In this document: positions 40,453-41,256 of the stretch, piece after piece | Layout: every line of letters starts with the position of its first letter | How positions within the stretch are numbered: position 1 is the first letter of the stretch | Assembly (NCBI GenBank): GCA_902797035.1 | Contig: CADBRH010000053.1 | Span: 1 to 41,256 of the forward strand | From: an uncultured Bacteroidia bacterium | GTDB lineage: Bacteria > Bacteroidota > Bacteroidia > Bacteroidales > UBA932 | Direction of reading: 5' to 3' | Length of the DNA stretch: 41,256 nucleotides | Notes under the pieces: generated by a model | What the model was told of the DNA's origin: nothing | Seen by the model: the letters and a program-made list of their open reading frames with translations, nothing else | The model's database searches: none | Program-made: the position numbers and the translations under genes

Positions 40453-41256
40453 CTATTCCAGGAACTTGACGTCTCGCATGAAGGCGAGCATGGCGTCCAT
40501 CCAGGCGTCGGAGGAATGGCCGGTGGGGATGGCGCCGAACCCGTGCTGGGCCACGAAGTAGGTGTGGTACTCGACCGGGGCGCCCGAGCCGTGCCAGGCG
40601 TTATACACCAGCAGGCTTTGCTCAGGGGTGAAAAACACGTCATTGACCACGGAGCAGATGAACATCGGCATGGCGTCTTCCGGCGCGGTGAAGGAATGAT
40701 CCTCCCAGCCACCGTAGATGACGCCGGCGAAATCGGGTCTGGAGCCCTCGTCGTGGACAGCCGCCTGGTGCAGGGTCGTGATGGCTCCGGCGGAGAAGCC
40801 CATCATGCCGATCCTCTCAAGCCCATATTCAGAGGCGTGGCGGCGAATGTAAGCCATGGCCTCATTAGCGTCGGCGAACGCGAATTTGACGCCCTCGAAG
40901 TCGTAGAGATTGAAGTCCGAGTTGGGGTCTCCCCTTCCCGCTATGCTTTGCAGGAGTTTGTCAACAGCCCCCTTCGCCTCCTCGTAACTCGAGGCCGGCT
41001 CGCCGGATTCCTTCATCAGGGGAGCCGTGCGATATTTCAGAACGAAAGCGGTTATGCCCTGTCCGTTCAGGATTCTGGCGACATCGGTTCCCTCGTAATC
41101 ATAGGCGAGCGAGATGAAACCGCCGCCGGGCAGCACCAGCATGCCAGTCCCGTTAGGATGCTCAGGGACAAATACTTCCAATGTCGGGTCAGCGATATTG
41201 AAAAGAGTCACGGTGCCATTGGGGTTGGGGTTGGAGCACTCGCTGTGTGTCCATCC
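40453..41256 (-). CDS. Alpha/beta hydrolase, acetylesterase-like (5'-truncated by the window edge)
   Basis: The frame is open to the right window edge, so the N-terminus, including any signal peptide, is missing; the GTG at 41211 is an internal Val. About 267 codons are seen. The fold is an esterase/lipase of the kind that includes Bacteroidota xylan and acetyl esterases (BD-FAE-like): an oxyanion-hole segment LVLPGGGFISLAYDYEG, the nucleophile elbow GMMGFSAGA (Ser in GFSAG), a late acidic segment CSVVNDVFFTP and a catalytic His candidate in VAQHGFGAIPTG. The final residues (DAWMDAMLAFMRDV) are a normal C-terminal helix. The likely role is deacetylation of plant polysaccharides or oligosaccharides, by family rather than proof. 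Confidence 0.88.
   Translation of the reverse strand, partial: GWTHSECSNPNPNGTVTLFNIADPTLEVFVPEHPNGTGMLVLPGGGFISLAYDYEGTDVARILNGQGITAFVLKYRTAPLMKESGEPASSYEEAKGAVDKLLQSIAGRGDPNSDFNLYDFEGVKFAFADANEAMAYIRRHASEYGLERIGMMGFSAGAITTLHQAAVHDEGSRPDFAGVIYGGWEDHSFTAPEDAMPMFICSVVNDVFFTPEQSLLVYNAWHGSGAPVEYHTYFVAQHGFGAIPTGHSSDAWMDAMLAFMRDVKFLE

Noticed and set aside
1-41256. tRNA, rRNA, riboswitch, IS element or prophage genes
   Set aside because: I looked for conserved tRNA/rRNA segments, transposase or integrase motifs and phage structural genes and saw none. A covariance-model search was not possible here.

Overview
The window is a GC-rich chromosomal segment from a member of the Bacteroidota, most likely an uncultured gut or rumen Bacteroidales. 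The evidence is the rpoC type, -7 boxes resembling TAnnTTTG with no clear Shine-Dalgarno sequences, the many exported glycoside hydrolases, and Bacteroidota-typical families (DUF4956 with VTC, DUF2490, DUF4980-GH32, DUF5107, YKSDA-repeat proteins). The genus cannot be fixed from the sequence alone. I see no rRNA, tRNA, CRISPR array, IS element or phage gene.

Layout. (1) 1-3092 is the 3' two-thirds of rpoC, ending at an intrinsic terminator. (2) 3156-6708 is a compact phosphotransferase operon: a mannitol-type EIICBA, its own HPr and a short Enzyme I. (3) 6711-9467 follows with almost no gap. It encodes a small exported YD-type repeat protein, a VTC-domain (polyphosphate polymerase-like) protein, a DUF4956 membrane protein and a DUF2490 outer-membrane barrel. 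(4) 9459-25054 is a carbohydrate-degradation block: GH78 and GH106 rhamnosidases, a GH141-like beta-helix enzyme, a DUF6067/GH123_N-type lipoprotein, a DUF5107-TPR protein and a GH123/DUF4091 enzyme, plus a small YKSDA-repeat protein. Together they suggest attack on a complex rhamnose-containing pectin-like glycan, but no SusC/SusD pair is present. (5) 25115-30997 holds an isochorismatase-family hydrolase, a NUDIX hydrolase and a fructan operon (GH32, MFS permease, PfkB fructokinase) ending in a P1 (DmpA-type) peptidase.

(6) 31004-35805 is the most intriguing locus. A secreted FecR-like protein and a stand-alone CHASE2 membrane sensor are transcribed divergently from a secreted TPR-CHAT (caspase-like) protein, from back-to-back promoters. 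This looks like a cell-envelope sensing and proteolysis module. (7) 35806-39700 is a minus-strand operon of a nitroreductase lipoprotein, a GH13 amylase with a Gln/Pro/Gly-rich insertion, and a GntP-type permease. (8) 39701-40227 is the only long non-coding stretch. It holds five degenerate 21-bp tandem repeats running into a nested inverted repeat. (9) It is followed by a 62-residue CxxC/HxxxC protein and a 5'-truncated alpha/beta hydrolase.

Function in brief: most exported proteins here degrade plant glycans in the periplasm. Uptake is served by PTS, MFS and GntP permeases rather than Sus systems. The VTC cassette and the CHASE2/CHAT locus are the least explained parts. All family assignments come from reading motifs by eye, not from database searches.
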